DNA of 6,299 nucleotides from Beijerinckiaceae bacterium (GCA_947380915.1 CANCSY010000191.1:1-6299), one strand, 5' to 3'; counted from the first letter of the stretch, positions 1 through 6,299 are shown. Translations and numbers: made by a program. The notes: generated by a model from the letters alone, not told the origin.

Positions 1-421
1 GGAAGCGGGCCACGTCGAATTTGCCGTTGGGGCCTGCGAAGGTCGGATCGTTCAGGATCGACTTGGCGATCTCCTGATCGGAGAGGGCCAGGCCCATGGC
101 GAGGGCGCGGTCATCCAGAATGGCTTCCGAAATCAGGCGGTTCAGCACCTGCCGGTCAAGCCCCATGGCGCGCGCCTGATCATTGGTGATGGCGCGTTTG
201 GCCTGACGTTGCAGGGCCTGCAGCTGCGTCTGGTAGGCAGCGCGATAGGCCTCCGCCGAGATTTCCGCGCCGCCGACCTGGGCGACCTTGCCCGAGCCGA
301 AGCCACGAAAGATGTCGCCGACGCCCCAGACCACAAAGCTCAGGCTGATGAAACCCATCACCAGCCCCATGAAGATTCGCCCGACCCATCCCTGGGAGGC
401 TTTGCGCATGCCTTCTAGCAT
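1..421 (-). CDS. ppiD: PpiD-type peptidyl-prolyl isomerase / SurA-N chaperone, N-terminal part
   Basis: The gene is cut by the left window edge; 140 codons are visible. The protein opens MLEGMRKASQGWVGRI, followed by one hydrophobic segment at about residues 15-36, a typical uncleaved signal anchor. After that comes the SurA-N-like region: the VAQVGGAEISAEAYRAAY stretch near 46-63 and helices rich in Gln, Arg and Leu up to DDRALAMGLALSDQEIAKSI near 103-122. This is the layout of PpiD, an inner-membrane-anchored periplasmic foldase that assists proteins leaving the Sec translocon. The parvulin domain would lie outside the window. The start at 421 is preferred over an internal ATG at 409 because MLxGxRKA is the usual family start and a GGAAAGG Shine-Dalgarno lies just upstream (minus strand). 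The gene is divergent from tpiA, as in many Rhizobiales. The anchor plus SurA-N part is clear; isomerase activity cannot be judged here. Confidence 0.88.
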   Translation of the reverse strand, partial: MLEGMRKASQGWVGRIFMGLVMGFISLSFVVWGVGDIFRGFGSGKVAQVGGAEISAEAYRAAYQTQLQALQRQAKRAITNDQARAMGLDRQVLNRLISEAILDDRALAMGLALSDQEIAKSILNDPTFAGPNGKFDVARF

Positions 422-469
422 GACGACCTTTCCGTCGTTTGGGCCCCATCGGCCCTCAAAATCGCGCGG

Positions 470-498
470 ACTATAGGGAGAGCCGGGCCCGGGCGCAA
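470..498 (-). promoter_or_regulatory. Candidate sigma70-type promoter for ppiD
   Basis: On the minus strand TTGCGC (498-493) is followed after exactly 17 bases by TATAGT (475-470). The -10 matches TATAAT at five of six positions and the -35 keeps TTG. Transcription would start near 463, giving a leader of about 42 nt before the ppiD ATG. The spacer contains the palindrome CCGGGCCCGG (483-492). No equally good promoter was seen for tpiA in the same gap; TTGCAG at 521 has only a badly spaced partner, GATAAC at 541. Confidence 0.45.
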
Positions 499-570
499 CG
501 CATGGCGCGCAAGAGAGGCTTTGCAGGGTCGTGAGGGGATGATAACCCGGGTCAAACAGAGGATCGACCG

Positions 571-1329
571 ATGACCGTCAGCCCCCGTCCGCTCGTTGCA
601 GGCAATTGGAAAATGAATGGCCTGCGCGCCGCGCTGGGCGAAATCGGCCTCATGGCGCAGGCCTATGACGCCACCCTCAAGGCCAAGGTGGACCTTCTGG
701 TGTGCCCGCCCGCCACGCTTCTTCAGGCGGCTGCGAGCGCTGCGGCGGGGTCGGGAATCGGGATCGGGGCGCAAGATTGTCATCCCAAGGCCTCCGGCGC
801 CCATACGGGCGATCTTTCCGCAGAAATGATCGCTGATGCGGGCGCCACCGCCATTATCGTGGGCCACTCTGAGCGCCGCGCCGACCATGGCGAGAGTGAC
901 GCTGTGGTGCGGGCCAAGGCGGAAGCCGCCATTCGCGCGGGCCTCGTGGCCATCGTCTGCGTGGGCGAGACCGAGGGGCAGCGTCGCGGAGGGGAGACCC
1001 TAGCTGTCGTGGGGAGCCAGCTCGATGGCTCGATTCCCCCCGGCCTGACCGGCGCCCAGTTGGTCGTCGCCTATGAGCCCGTCTGGGCCATCGGCACCGG
1101 CCTGACGCCCACGCCCGCCGATGTGGCGGAGGTTCACGCTTTCATCCGCGCGCGGCTGGCGATTCTCCTTGGGGCGGATGGGGCAGGGGTGCGCATTCTC
1201 TATGGCGGCTCGGTGAAGCCCTCCAACGCTGCGGAATTGATGGCTATGCCCAATGTCGATGGGGCGTTGGTGGGCGGGGCCAGTCTCAAGGCTGAGGATT
1301 TCATGGGCATCGCCGCCGCCTACCGTTGA
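571..1329 (+). CDS. tpiA: Triosephosphate isomerase
   Basis: The 252-residue product has the usual TIM length and interconverts dihydroxyacetone phosphate and glyceraldehyde-3-phosphate in the cytosol, in glycolysis, gluconeogenesis and the Calvin cycle where present. All signature elements are visible: GNWKMNG near the N-terminus with Asn12 and Lys14, GHSERR with the electrophilic His99, [11 protein letters not shown] with catalytic base Glu169 and the start of flexible loop 6, and YGGSVKP near 211-217 for phosphate binding, followed by [10 protein letters not shown]. The ATG at 571 has AGAGGA at 558-563, seven bases upstream, and directly precedes the conserved [10 protein letters not shown] stretch. 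The gene diverges from ppiD and is followed by secG 88 bp later. There is no sign of truncation or missing active-site residues. Confidence 0.98.
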   Translation: MTVSPRPLVAGNWKMNGLRAALGEIGLMAQAYDATLKAKVDLLVCPPATLLQAAASAAAGSGIGIGAQDCHPKASGAHTGDLSAEMIADAGATAIIVGHSERRADHGESDAVVRAKAEAAIRAGLVAIVCVGETEGQRRGGETLAVVGSQLDGSIPPGLTGAQLVVAYEPVWAIGTGLTPTPADVAEVHAFIRARLAILLGADGAGVRILYGGSVKPSNAAELMAMPNVDGALVGGASLKAEDFMGIAAAYR

Positions 1330-1383
1330 GCCAGCCGGGTAGCCATGGCGCCTTGCATCGTGTAAGAGCGCTCTCCAGATAGA

Positions 1384-1407
1384 GGGCGCTTGTCGCCCGC
1401 GCCTTTT
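1384..1407 (+). terminator. Weak terminator-like hairpin before secG
   Basis: GGCGC (1385-1389) can pair with GCGCC (1399-1403), which is followed directly by TTTT (1404-1407). A competing fold pairs GGGCG (1384-1388) with CGCCC (1394-1398). Both stems are short and the T run is only four bases. If functional it would reduce read-through from tpiA into secG rather than end the transcript. A perfect palindrome AGAGCGCTCT lies just upstream at 1365-1374. Confidence 0.25.
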
Positions 1408-1417
1408 GGATCGATCC

Positions 1418-1789
1418 ATGCAAACTGTTCTCATCACCTTTCATCTCATCGTCGTGGTGGCGCTCGTAGGCGTCGTCTTGCTGCAGCGTTCCGAAGGCGG
1501 CGCGCTGGGCATCGGCGGCGGCGGGTTCATGACCGGTCGCGGCCAGGCCAACGCCCTGACCCGCGCGACGGCGATCCTTGGCACGATCTTCTTCATCACC
1601 AGCCTCGCCCTCACCGTGATGGCCAATATGGGCCGCGCGCCGAAGTCCATCTTCGACGGCGTCGCGCCCCCCAGCCAGTCGGCGCCGGCTGGCAATGTGC
1701 TCGATCAGCTCAAGCAGATCGAAGACCGCCAGCCGCAGGCTCCGGCCGCGCCCGCAGCGCCCACCGCTCCCGAGCCGCCGCGCCAGTAA
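1418..1789 (+). CDS. secG: Preprotein translocase subunit SecG
   Basis: The 123-residue protein is a small inner-membrane subunit that, with SecY and SecE, forms the general secretion channel and raises the efficiency of SecA-driven export. Two membrane segments are visible: about residues 3-21 (VLITFHLIVVVALVGVVLL) and about 50-68 (ATAILGTIFFITSLALTVM). The conserved cytosolic loop between them is LLQRSEGGALGIGGGG followed by FMTGRG. The C-terminal third is a Pro/Ala/Gln-rich tail, common and poorly conserved in alphaproteobacterial SecG. The ATG at 1418 is chosen because MQTVLI is the usual start. An in-frame TTG at 1406 would add four residues with no better Shine-Dalgarno; only GGA at 1408-1410 is present. 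The gene follows tpiA and ends in a strong terminator. Confidence 0.95.
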   Translation: MQTVLITFHLIVVVALVGVVLLQRSEGGALGIGGGGFMTGRGQANALTRATAILGTIFFITSLALTVMANMGRAPKSIFDGVAPPSQSAPAGNVLDQLKQIEDRQPQAPAAPAAPTAPEPPRQ

Positions 1790-1804
1790 AGTCTATGATT
1801 TTCC

Positions 1805-1835
1805 AAGGGGCCGGCTCGTCCGGCCCCTTTCGTTT
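1805..1835 (+). terminator. Rho-independent terminator after secG
   Basis: A perfect 10-bp stem, AAGGGGCCGG (1805-1814) with CCGGCCCCTT (1820-1829), has a five-base loop CTCGT and runs into the T-rich tail TTTCGTTT. It begins 16 bases after the secG stop. It implies that pyrG, starting at 1938, is mostly transcribed from its own promoter between about 1836 and 1937, where no clear -35/-10 pair could be recognised. Confidence 0.85.
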
Positions 1836-1925
1836 GAGCGCGTTTCGTCGCAGCTCTGTCACAAGCATGTGGATTGCGTCGCAAAGCCGCCGAATTCGCT
1901 CGCCGAATCAAATCTTCAGGGATAG

Positions 1926-3566
<1,641 letters not shown>

Positions 3567-3681
3567 GTCCACGAACAGCCTTGCTGGGCCTTGGCGCCGA
3601 TTACATTTTGCCGCCCGGATCTTTCTACACGCGCTGCTTTTCCCGGTCTCCCTAAGATGGTCGATCCCCACGAGCGGGCTG

Positions 3682-3716
3682 ACGCGAGCCGACCCTGCCC
3701 ATGAGGGGGAGGGTAT
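3682..3716 (+). repeat. Dispersed palindromic repeat, arm copy 1
   Basis: This 35-bp unit matches 3875-3909 in direct orientation with three differences (A/G at 3687, G/C at 3697, T/C at 3702). Both copies contain GCCGACCCT, a short C-rich run, GAGGGGGAGGGTAT and a five-base loop. The differences break one base pair of the stem in this copy, so it looks like the more decayed of the two. Confidence 0.8.
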
Positions 3717-3719
3717 TTT
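3692..3719 (+). terminator. Possible 3' end signal for pyrG formed by a repeat arm
   Basis: ACCCTGCCC (3692-3700) pairs with GGGGAGGGT (3706-3714), with one G-G mismatch and a five-base loop, and is followed by ATTTTCC. It lies 126 bp after the pyrG stop and is the first hairpin with a T run found there. It is one arm of the dispersed repeat described below, so termination would be a borrowed function. Confidence 0.35.
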
Positions 3720-3759
3720 CCTCATAATTTCAATTATTTACGCGATCTGCTAGCAGCTT

Positions 3760-3909
3760 CTCTCCCCCTCGTGGGGAGAGATTAGAGAGTGGGGGGTGAG
3801 CGAAGTTTCTGGCGTTAGCGCCTGTGGCTACCGTGCTCCCGATCAGCCGCGCGCGCCCCCCACCCCGTCCCGCTACGCGGGCCGACCCTCCCCACGAGGG
3901 GGAGGGTAT
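3760..3909. repeat. GC-rich inverted-repeat element, about 150 bp
   Basis: CTCCCCCTCGTGGGGAG (3762-3778) recurs as its exact reverse complement at 3888-3904, and GTGGGGGG (3789-3796) recurs inverted as CCCCCCAC (3856-3863). The whole block can therefore fold into a long interrupted hairpin. Each end is also a small hairpin by itself: CTCTCCCC/GGGGAGAG at 3760-3780 and ACCCTCCCC/GGGGAGGGT at 3885-3907, both with five-base loops. A GGCG-TTAG-CGCC mini-hairpin (3811-3822) sits in the middle. No transposase or coding sequence is inside. It resembles the multi-copy non-coding palindromes scattered between genes in Rhizobiales genomes; copy number cannot be seen here. It could be a MITE-like or REP-like element. 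The two flanks are noticeably AT-rich (3714-3740 and 3907-3965), and the left one carries the palindromes ATAATT-TC-AATTAT (3724-3737) and CTGCTAGCAG (3747-3756). Confidence 0.75.
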
Positions 3910-3931
3910 AGGCACTTATCAGAAAATAATC

Positions 3932-3960
3932 CTTGACTTTTACCCCAAAACAACCCACAT
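3932..3960 (+). promoter_or_regulatory. Candidate promoter ahead of the structured gap
   Basis: CTTGAC (3932-3937) is the -35 consensus reported for Rhizobiales sigma70 promoters. After 17 bases comes CCACAT (3955-3960), a weak four-of-six match to the CTATAT-like -10 of that group. The better -10 CATAAT (3958-3963) would need a 19-20 base spacer. It lies in an AT-rich patch just after the repeat. A transcript would begin near 3967 and run into the hairpin-rich region rather than into a nearby start codon. Confidence 0.3.
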
Positions 3961-3968
3961 AATCCTCA

Positions 3969-4231
3969 TCCCCGCCCCAAGAGGGACTGGACGCGAGCGG
4001 TCGTATTCGGGTGGGCGGGGAGCGGTTCCTGCGGGGCGGCCTACCGGAGGCGGCTTCTCGGGCGATCATGAGCAAAAGGCATGGTTCATCGGCTGGCCGC
4101 CGGTGAATGGCCACAGGGGCGCAACCGTCCGCTGGCGCATGCCCAGTCACCCGTCCGTCCGGCACTACGACCGGTCTGAGCCGATGAGGCTCACAAACCC
4201 AGGATGCAGACAAGCGGTGGCCCAGACGGGT
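3969..4231 (+). ncRNA. Candidate structured RNA of unknown family
   Basis: No credible gene covers this stretch, but it holds several perfect complementary segments compatible with one fold. Outer helix A: 3969-3977 with 4013-4021 (9 bp, TCCCCGCCC/GGGCGGGGA). Helix B: GGCATG 4078-4083 with CATGCC 4138-4143. This encloses a 9-bp hairpin, 4085-4093 with 4099-4107, that includes one T-G pair. Helix C: ACCCGTC 4149-4155 with GACGGGT 4225-4231, enclosing GTCTG/CAGAC (4174-4178/4207-4211) and TGAGCC/GGCTCA (4177-4182/4188-4193; the last two overlap by two bases). The strand is assigned only from the candidate promoter at 3932. In GC-rich DNA such stems arise by chance fairly often, so this is a proposal. 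I do not recognise an Rfam family. Confidence 0.28.
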
Positions 4232-4281
4232 CCCTTCGAAGCGTCGAGGCCTTCCCTTTCCCCTCAGCCAGAGGTCGAAAG

Positions 4282-4316
4282 GATCAAGGCCGGGGCCAAG
4301 TACGGGAGCCTTGATC
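4282..4316. repeat. Perfect 9-bp inverted repeat (hairpin)
   Basis: GATCAAGGC (4282-4290) and GCCTTGATC (4308-4316) are exact reverse complements with a 17-base centre. The function is unknown. There is no T run on either side that would make it a standard terminator, so an operator or an RNA hairpin is possible. Confidence 0.55.
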
Positions 4317-4330
4317 GAGAAATCCGTGCA

Positions 4331-4402
4331 GGGGGCGCCGTGAGGCGATCATCCCAACACCACCAAAGCGCCAAAACGGCGCCCCCCGCCCCTCACAGGG
4401 GC
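4331..4402. repeat. Competing hairpins around GGCGCCCCC
   Basis: GGCGCCCCC (4378-4386) is the exact complement of GGGGGCGCC (4331-4339), giving a 9-bp stem with a 38-base loop. Its first five bases can instead pair with the adjacent GCGCC (4368-4372) around the loop AAAAC. The two folds exclude each other. A further hairpin GCCCC-TCACA-GGGGC follows at 4388-4402. The block lies about 80 bp upstream of the promoter of the oxygenase gene. Confidence 0.45.
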
Positions 4403-4482
4403 CATCGAAGACCCACCAACCCGGCGCGAATTCGCGTGCGGGCGTCAGGCGTTTGCAGGTCATCGGCCCCGTTTCCAGAAGG

Positions 4483-4510
4483 TTGACGCAGCGCCTTGGC
4501 GCGCTAGCAT
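4483..4510 (+). promoter_or_regulatory. Candidate promoter of the oxygenase gene
   Basis: TTGACG (4483-4488, five of six to consensus) is followed after 16 bases by TAGCAT (4505-4510, four of six). Transcription would start near 4517, leaving a leader of about 19 nt that contains the Shine-Dalgarno GGAGGA (4525-4530), five bases from the ATG. The spacer holds the inverted repeat GCGCC-TT-GGCGC (4491-4502), placed where a repressor could block RNA polymerase. Confidence 0.5.
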
Positions 4511-4535
4511 CCCGGCCGACAATTGGAGGAAATTC

Positions 4536-5657
4536 ATGGGCGCGTTCTTTGGAGCGAACCGGTTCAAATTCGGCATGTTCGGGCTGAATTGCGCGGGGGG
4601 AATGACCCTGAGTTCCGCGCCCGAGCGCTGGCGGGCGGATTGGGACGAGATCGCCGCAGTCGCGAAAATGGCTGACGATGAGGGCGTCGAGTTTCTGCTG
4701 CCCATCGCCAAATGGCATGGGCTGGGCGGCGACGCCGACATGTGGGGGCGCTCCTTCGAGACCTTCACGCAAGCGGCGGCGCTGGGCGCCATCACCAAAC
4801 GGATCGGCCTCTTCGTCACGGCCCATGTTTCGCTGATCACCCCCGCCTTCGCCGCCAAGGCCATCACCACCATCGACCACGTGACCCATGGCCGGGCGGG
4901 CATCAACATCGTCTGCGGCTGGAACCCCGACGAGTTCAACATGCACGGGATCACCATCGACCCCGACCTGCGCTACGCCAAGGGGCTGGAGTGGTTTCGC
5001 ATCTATGAGAAGCTGCTGAAGGGTGGGGGAGAATTCGACTGGGATGGAGACCATTACAAATTGAAGGGCCTGGTGACCGACCCGCTGCCCCTGCAGAAGC
5101 CCGGCCCGCCCGTGATGTCGGCCGCGCAATCGGGGGATGGGCAGTCCTTCGCCGCGCAGGCGGCGGACATCCTCTTCTCCTCCATGCACAGCGTCGAGCA
5201 GGTGCGCGACATGGTGCAACGACAACAAGCACTTGCCGCGCAGCATGGGCGCAGCACGGATGTCTATGTGCAGACCCAGATCGTCTGCCGCCCCACCCGC
5301 AAGGAGGCGGAGGAATACGCCCACTATTATGCGGTGGAGCACGCCGATCAGGGCGCCCTTGATTATTTCCGGCGCATGAAGGCGGGCACGCTCTCCAAAA
5401 GCACCCGCGAGGGGCAATCGGTCAGCGACCAGGTGGTGCTGGCCAGCGTGAAGCCGGTGGAGCGCAAATATCCCGGCATGTTTCCCGGCATGTATCCGCT
5501 GGTGGGCGCGCCCGACGAGATCGTTGCGGAACTGGTCAGGCTCGAGGCCATGGGCGTTGCGGGGTCTACGCTTGTTTTCCTCAATTATCTCAAGGAATTT
5601 CCCTATTTTCTTGAAGAGGTGCTTCCGCGCATGAAACGGGCTGGCTTGCGGCTGTGA
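4536..5657 (+). CDS. LLM-class flavin-dependent monooxygenase, RutA/SfnG type
   Basis: The 373-residue protein has the length and pattern of bacterial-luciferase-like (F420/FMN TIM-barrel) enzymes, which use reduced FMN from a separate reductase and O2. The sequence from EFLLPIAKWHGLGG (52-65) through the fourth strand to the motif GINIVCGWNPDEF (122-134), then DPLPLQKPGPPVMSAAQSGDGQSFAAQAAD (in the 182-211 region, FMN-phosphate binding), follows RutA (pyrimidine ring-opening) and SfnG (dimethyl sulfone) enzymes. Asn124 and Trp129 fall on the RutA GVNLVTGW motif. The last third carries GMYPLVGAPDEIVAEL and ends near PRMKRAGLRL. The substrate is unknown: no transporter, reductase or sulfur/nitrogen scavenging genes are in view. 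The strong Shine-Dalgarno and own promoter fix the start. The next gene, comEC, begins 79 bp downstream and seems unrelated. Alternatives are an alkanesulfonate or nitrilotriacetate monooxygenase-like enzyme. Confidence 0.88.
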   Translation: MGAFFGANRFKFGMFGLNCAGGMTLSSAPERWRADWDEIAAVAKMADDEGVEFLLPIAKWHGLGGDADMWGRSFETFTQAAALGAITKRIGLFVTAHVSLITPAFAAKAITTIDHVTHGRAGINIVCGWNPDEFNMHGITIDPDLRYAKGLEWFRIYEKLLKGGGEFDWDGDHYKLKGLVTDPLPLQKPGPPVMSAAQSGDGQSFAAQAADILFSSMHSVEQVRDMVQRQQALAAQHGRSTDVYVQTQIVCRPTRKEAEEYAHYYAVEHADQGALDYFRRMKAGTLSKSTREGQSVSDQVVLASVKPVERKYPGMFPGMYPLVGAPDEIVAELVRLEAMGVAGSTLVFLNYLKEFPYFLEEVLPRMKRAGLRL

Positions 5658-5682
5658 CCTCGCAAGCGACCACCTTTACGAG

Positions 5683-5711
5683 GCGACAACTCCCGGCTTA
5701 AGCTTTACAAA
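5683..5711 (+). promoter_or_regulatory. Weak candidate promoter for comEC
   Basis: GCGACA (5683-5688) and TACAAA (5706-5711) are spaced by 17 bases, each matching the sigma70 consensus at four of six positions. A start near 5718 would lie upstream of the ATG at 5737 but downstream of the alternative GTG at 5713. No terminator was seen after the oxygenase stop, so co-transcription is equally possible. Confidence 0.25.
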
Positions 5712-5736
5712 TGTGAAGTCCGGGTTTGGTGCGTCG

Positions 5737-6299
5737 ATGTCAGTCATCGCCGGTGTTCGAGGCCGCGCCGCTTTGGCGCCGAAGGGTCTGGCGGTCCCCG
5801 CCCGGCTCTCGCGGCTGCGCGAAGCCTATGCCCTCGCCACCCGGTTGGAGATCGACGAGCGCAGGCTGTTTCTCTGGGTTCCCGTCTGCGCGGGGGCAGG
5901 GGCCATTGTCCAGCTGACGGCGGAGCGGGACCCCTCGCTGCCTTTTTCATTGGGGCTGATGGCGGCTTGCGCGGTCTTCGCATTTCTCTGTCGGTCGAAG
6001 CCTGCGGCCTTCCGCATCCTCATCGCCGGCGCAGCCTTCTTTGGCGGTTTGTCCAGCGCGGGGCTGCGCAGCGCAAGGGTGGATGCGCCGGTGCTCGACC
6101 GCATCCGGGTGGCGAAGGTGACGGGCTTTCTGGAGGAGGTGGATCATCGTCGCGAGGGCGCGCGCTTCATCCTGCGGGTGACTTCGATGGAGGGGCTTTC
6201 GCCGGAGACGACGCCTTACCGGGTGCGTCTCACCACCAAGCGCGCCATGACCGAGGAAGCGGGTACCCATGTGAGCCTGCGCGCCCGCCTTCTGCCGCC
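5737..6299 (+). CDS. comEC: ComEC/Rec2 competence channel protein, N-terminal part
   Basis: An open frame of 187 codons runs off the right window edge, so there is no stop codon in view. After a basic cytosolic leader (about 1-42) come three hydrophobic segments at about 43-60 (RLFLWVPVCAGAGAIVQL), 69-86 (PFSLGLMAACAVFAFL) and 91-110 (AFRILIAGAAFFGGLSSAGL). A soluble beta-rich domain follows, starting RIRVAKVTGFLEEVDHRREG (122-141) and reaching GTHVSLRARLLP. This is the DUF4131/OB-fold N-terminus of ComEC, the inner-membrane channel that passes single-stranded DNA into the cytoplasm during natural transformation. The competence and metallo-beta-lactamase domains would lie beyond the window. 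The start is uncertain: ATG 5737 has no clear Shine-Dalgarno, and an in-frame GTG at 5713 would add eight residues. The family is widespread in alphaproteobacteria regardless of known competence. Confidence 0.82.
   Translation, partial: MSVIAGVRGRAALAPKGLAVPARLSRLREAYALATRLEIDERRLFLWVPVCAGAGAIVQLTAERDPSLPFSLGLMAACAVFAFLCRSKPAAFRILIAGAAFFGGLSSAGLRSARVDAPVLDRIRVAKVTGFLEEVDHRREGARFILRVTSMEGLSPETTPYRVRLTTKRAMTEEAGTHVSLRARLLP

Noticed and set aside
1406..1789. Longer secG starting at TTG 1406.
   Set aside because: It would add only four residues (MDRS) before the conserved MQTVLI start and overlaps the T run of the upstream hairpin; the ATG at 1418 is the simpler choice.
3682..3909. Possible CRISPR-like array.
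   Set aside because: Only three arms in mixed orientation with unequal spacing are present, with no regular spacers and no cas genes.
4024..4211. Loose likeness to a cobalamin riboswitch: GGTTCC (4024), CCGGTGA (4100-4106), GCGCAACCGT (4119-4128) and CCAGGATGC (4199-4207) occur in the right order.
   Set aside because: The near-invariant AGGGAA block and an intact B12 box (GCCAGGAGACC-like) are absent, the intervening sequence does not fit, and the downstream gene is not B12-related and has its own promoter. A search with the RF00174 covariance model would settle it.
3815..4213. 132-codon minus-strand frame in the gap.
   Set aside because: Its C-terminal half is the translated repeat (LPLVGRVGPRSGTGWG type), a familiar artefact of such repeats. 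The rest shows weak third-position GC preference and no recognisable family.
3824..4486. 220-codon open frame on the plus strand across the gap.
   Set aside because: It starts inside the inverted-repeat element, has no Shine-Dalgarno, shows Pro/Arg-rich composition without any domain, and crosses the hairpin blocks. It is most likely spurious.
4284..5417. 377-codon minus-strand frame antisense to the oxygenase gene.
   Set aside because: It mirrors the codon pattern of the well-supported plus-strand gene and has no domain of its own.
5726..5917. 63-codon plus-strand frame overlapping the comEC start.
   Set aside because: It is out of frame with the comEC N-terminus, is rich in Arg, Pro and Ser, and has no support.

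Overview
The window looks like a chromosomal segment of a high-GC alphaproteobacterium, most likely order Hyphomicrobiales (Rhizobiales). The protein sequences and the run of a divergent ppiD next to tpiA-secG-pyrG both point there. A methylotroph or Beijerinckiaceae-type host would fit, but the genus cannot be fixed from sequence alone. The core genes show no sign of foreign origin.

Layout: (1) Bases 1-421, minus strand, hold the N-terminal 140 codons of a PpiD-type, membrane-anchored peptidyl-prolyl isomerase/chaperone. A good sigma70-like promoter reads out of the 149-bp divergent gap. (2) Bases 571-3566, plus strand, hold three core genes: tpiA (triosephosphate isomerase), secG (translocon subunit) and pyrG (CTP synthase). 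A convincing Rho-independent terminator sits between secG and pyrG. (3) Bases 3567-4535 form a 969-bp stretch without a credible gene. Its first part holds three arms of a GC-rich palindromic dispersed repeat. Its second part is dense in hairpins and long-range complementary segments, behind a weak promoter-like signal, and could be a structured RNA or regulatory DNA. (4) Bases 4536-5657 encode an LLM-class flavin-dependent monooxygenase of the RutA/SfnG type, with its own promoter and a strong Shine-Dalgarno. (5) Bases 5737-6299 hold the N-terminus of a ComEC/Rec2 DNA-uptake channel protein, cut by the window end and missed by stop-to-stop ORF calling.

How the genes work together: tpiA, secG and pyrG are housekeeping genes for glycolysis/gluconeogenesis, protein export and CTP supply. 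They are neighbours by conserved gene order rather than by pathway. PpiD acts on proteins leaving the Sec channel to which SecG belongs, so ppiD and secG are loosely related in function. The oxygenase and comEC have no evident link to them. In many Rhizobiales pyrG is followed by kdsA and eno, and comEC lies on the ppiD side near lexA. The pyrG-repeats-oxygenase-comEC order therefore suggests a local rearrangement at the repeat-rich gap.

No CRISPR array, tRNA, rRNA, transposase or defence system was found. The only candidate for something undescribed is the structured gap at about 3969-4402, and the evidence for it is secondary-structure potential seen by eye.
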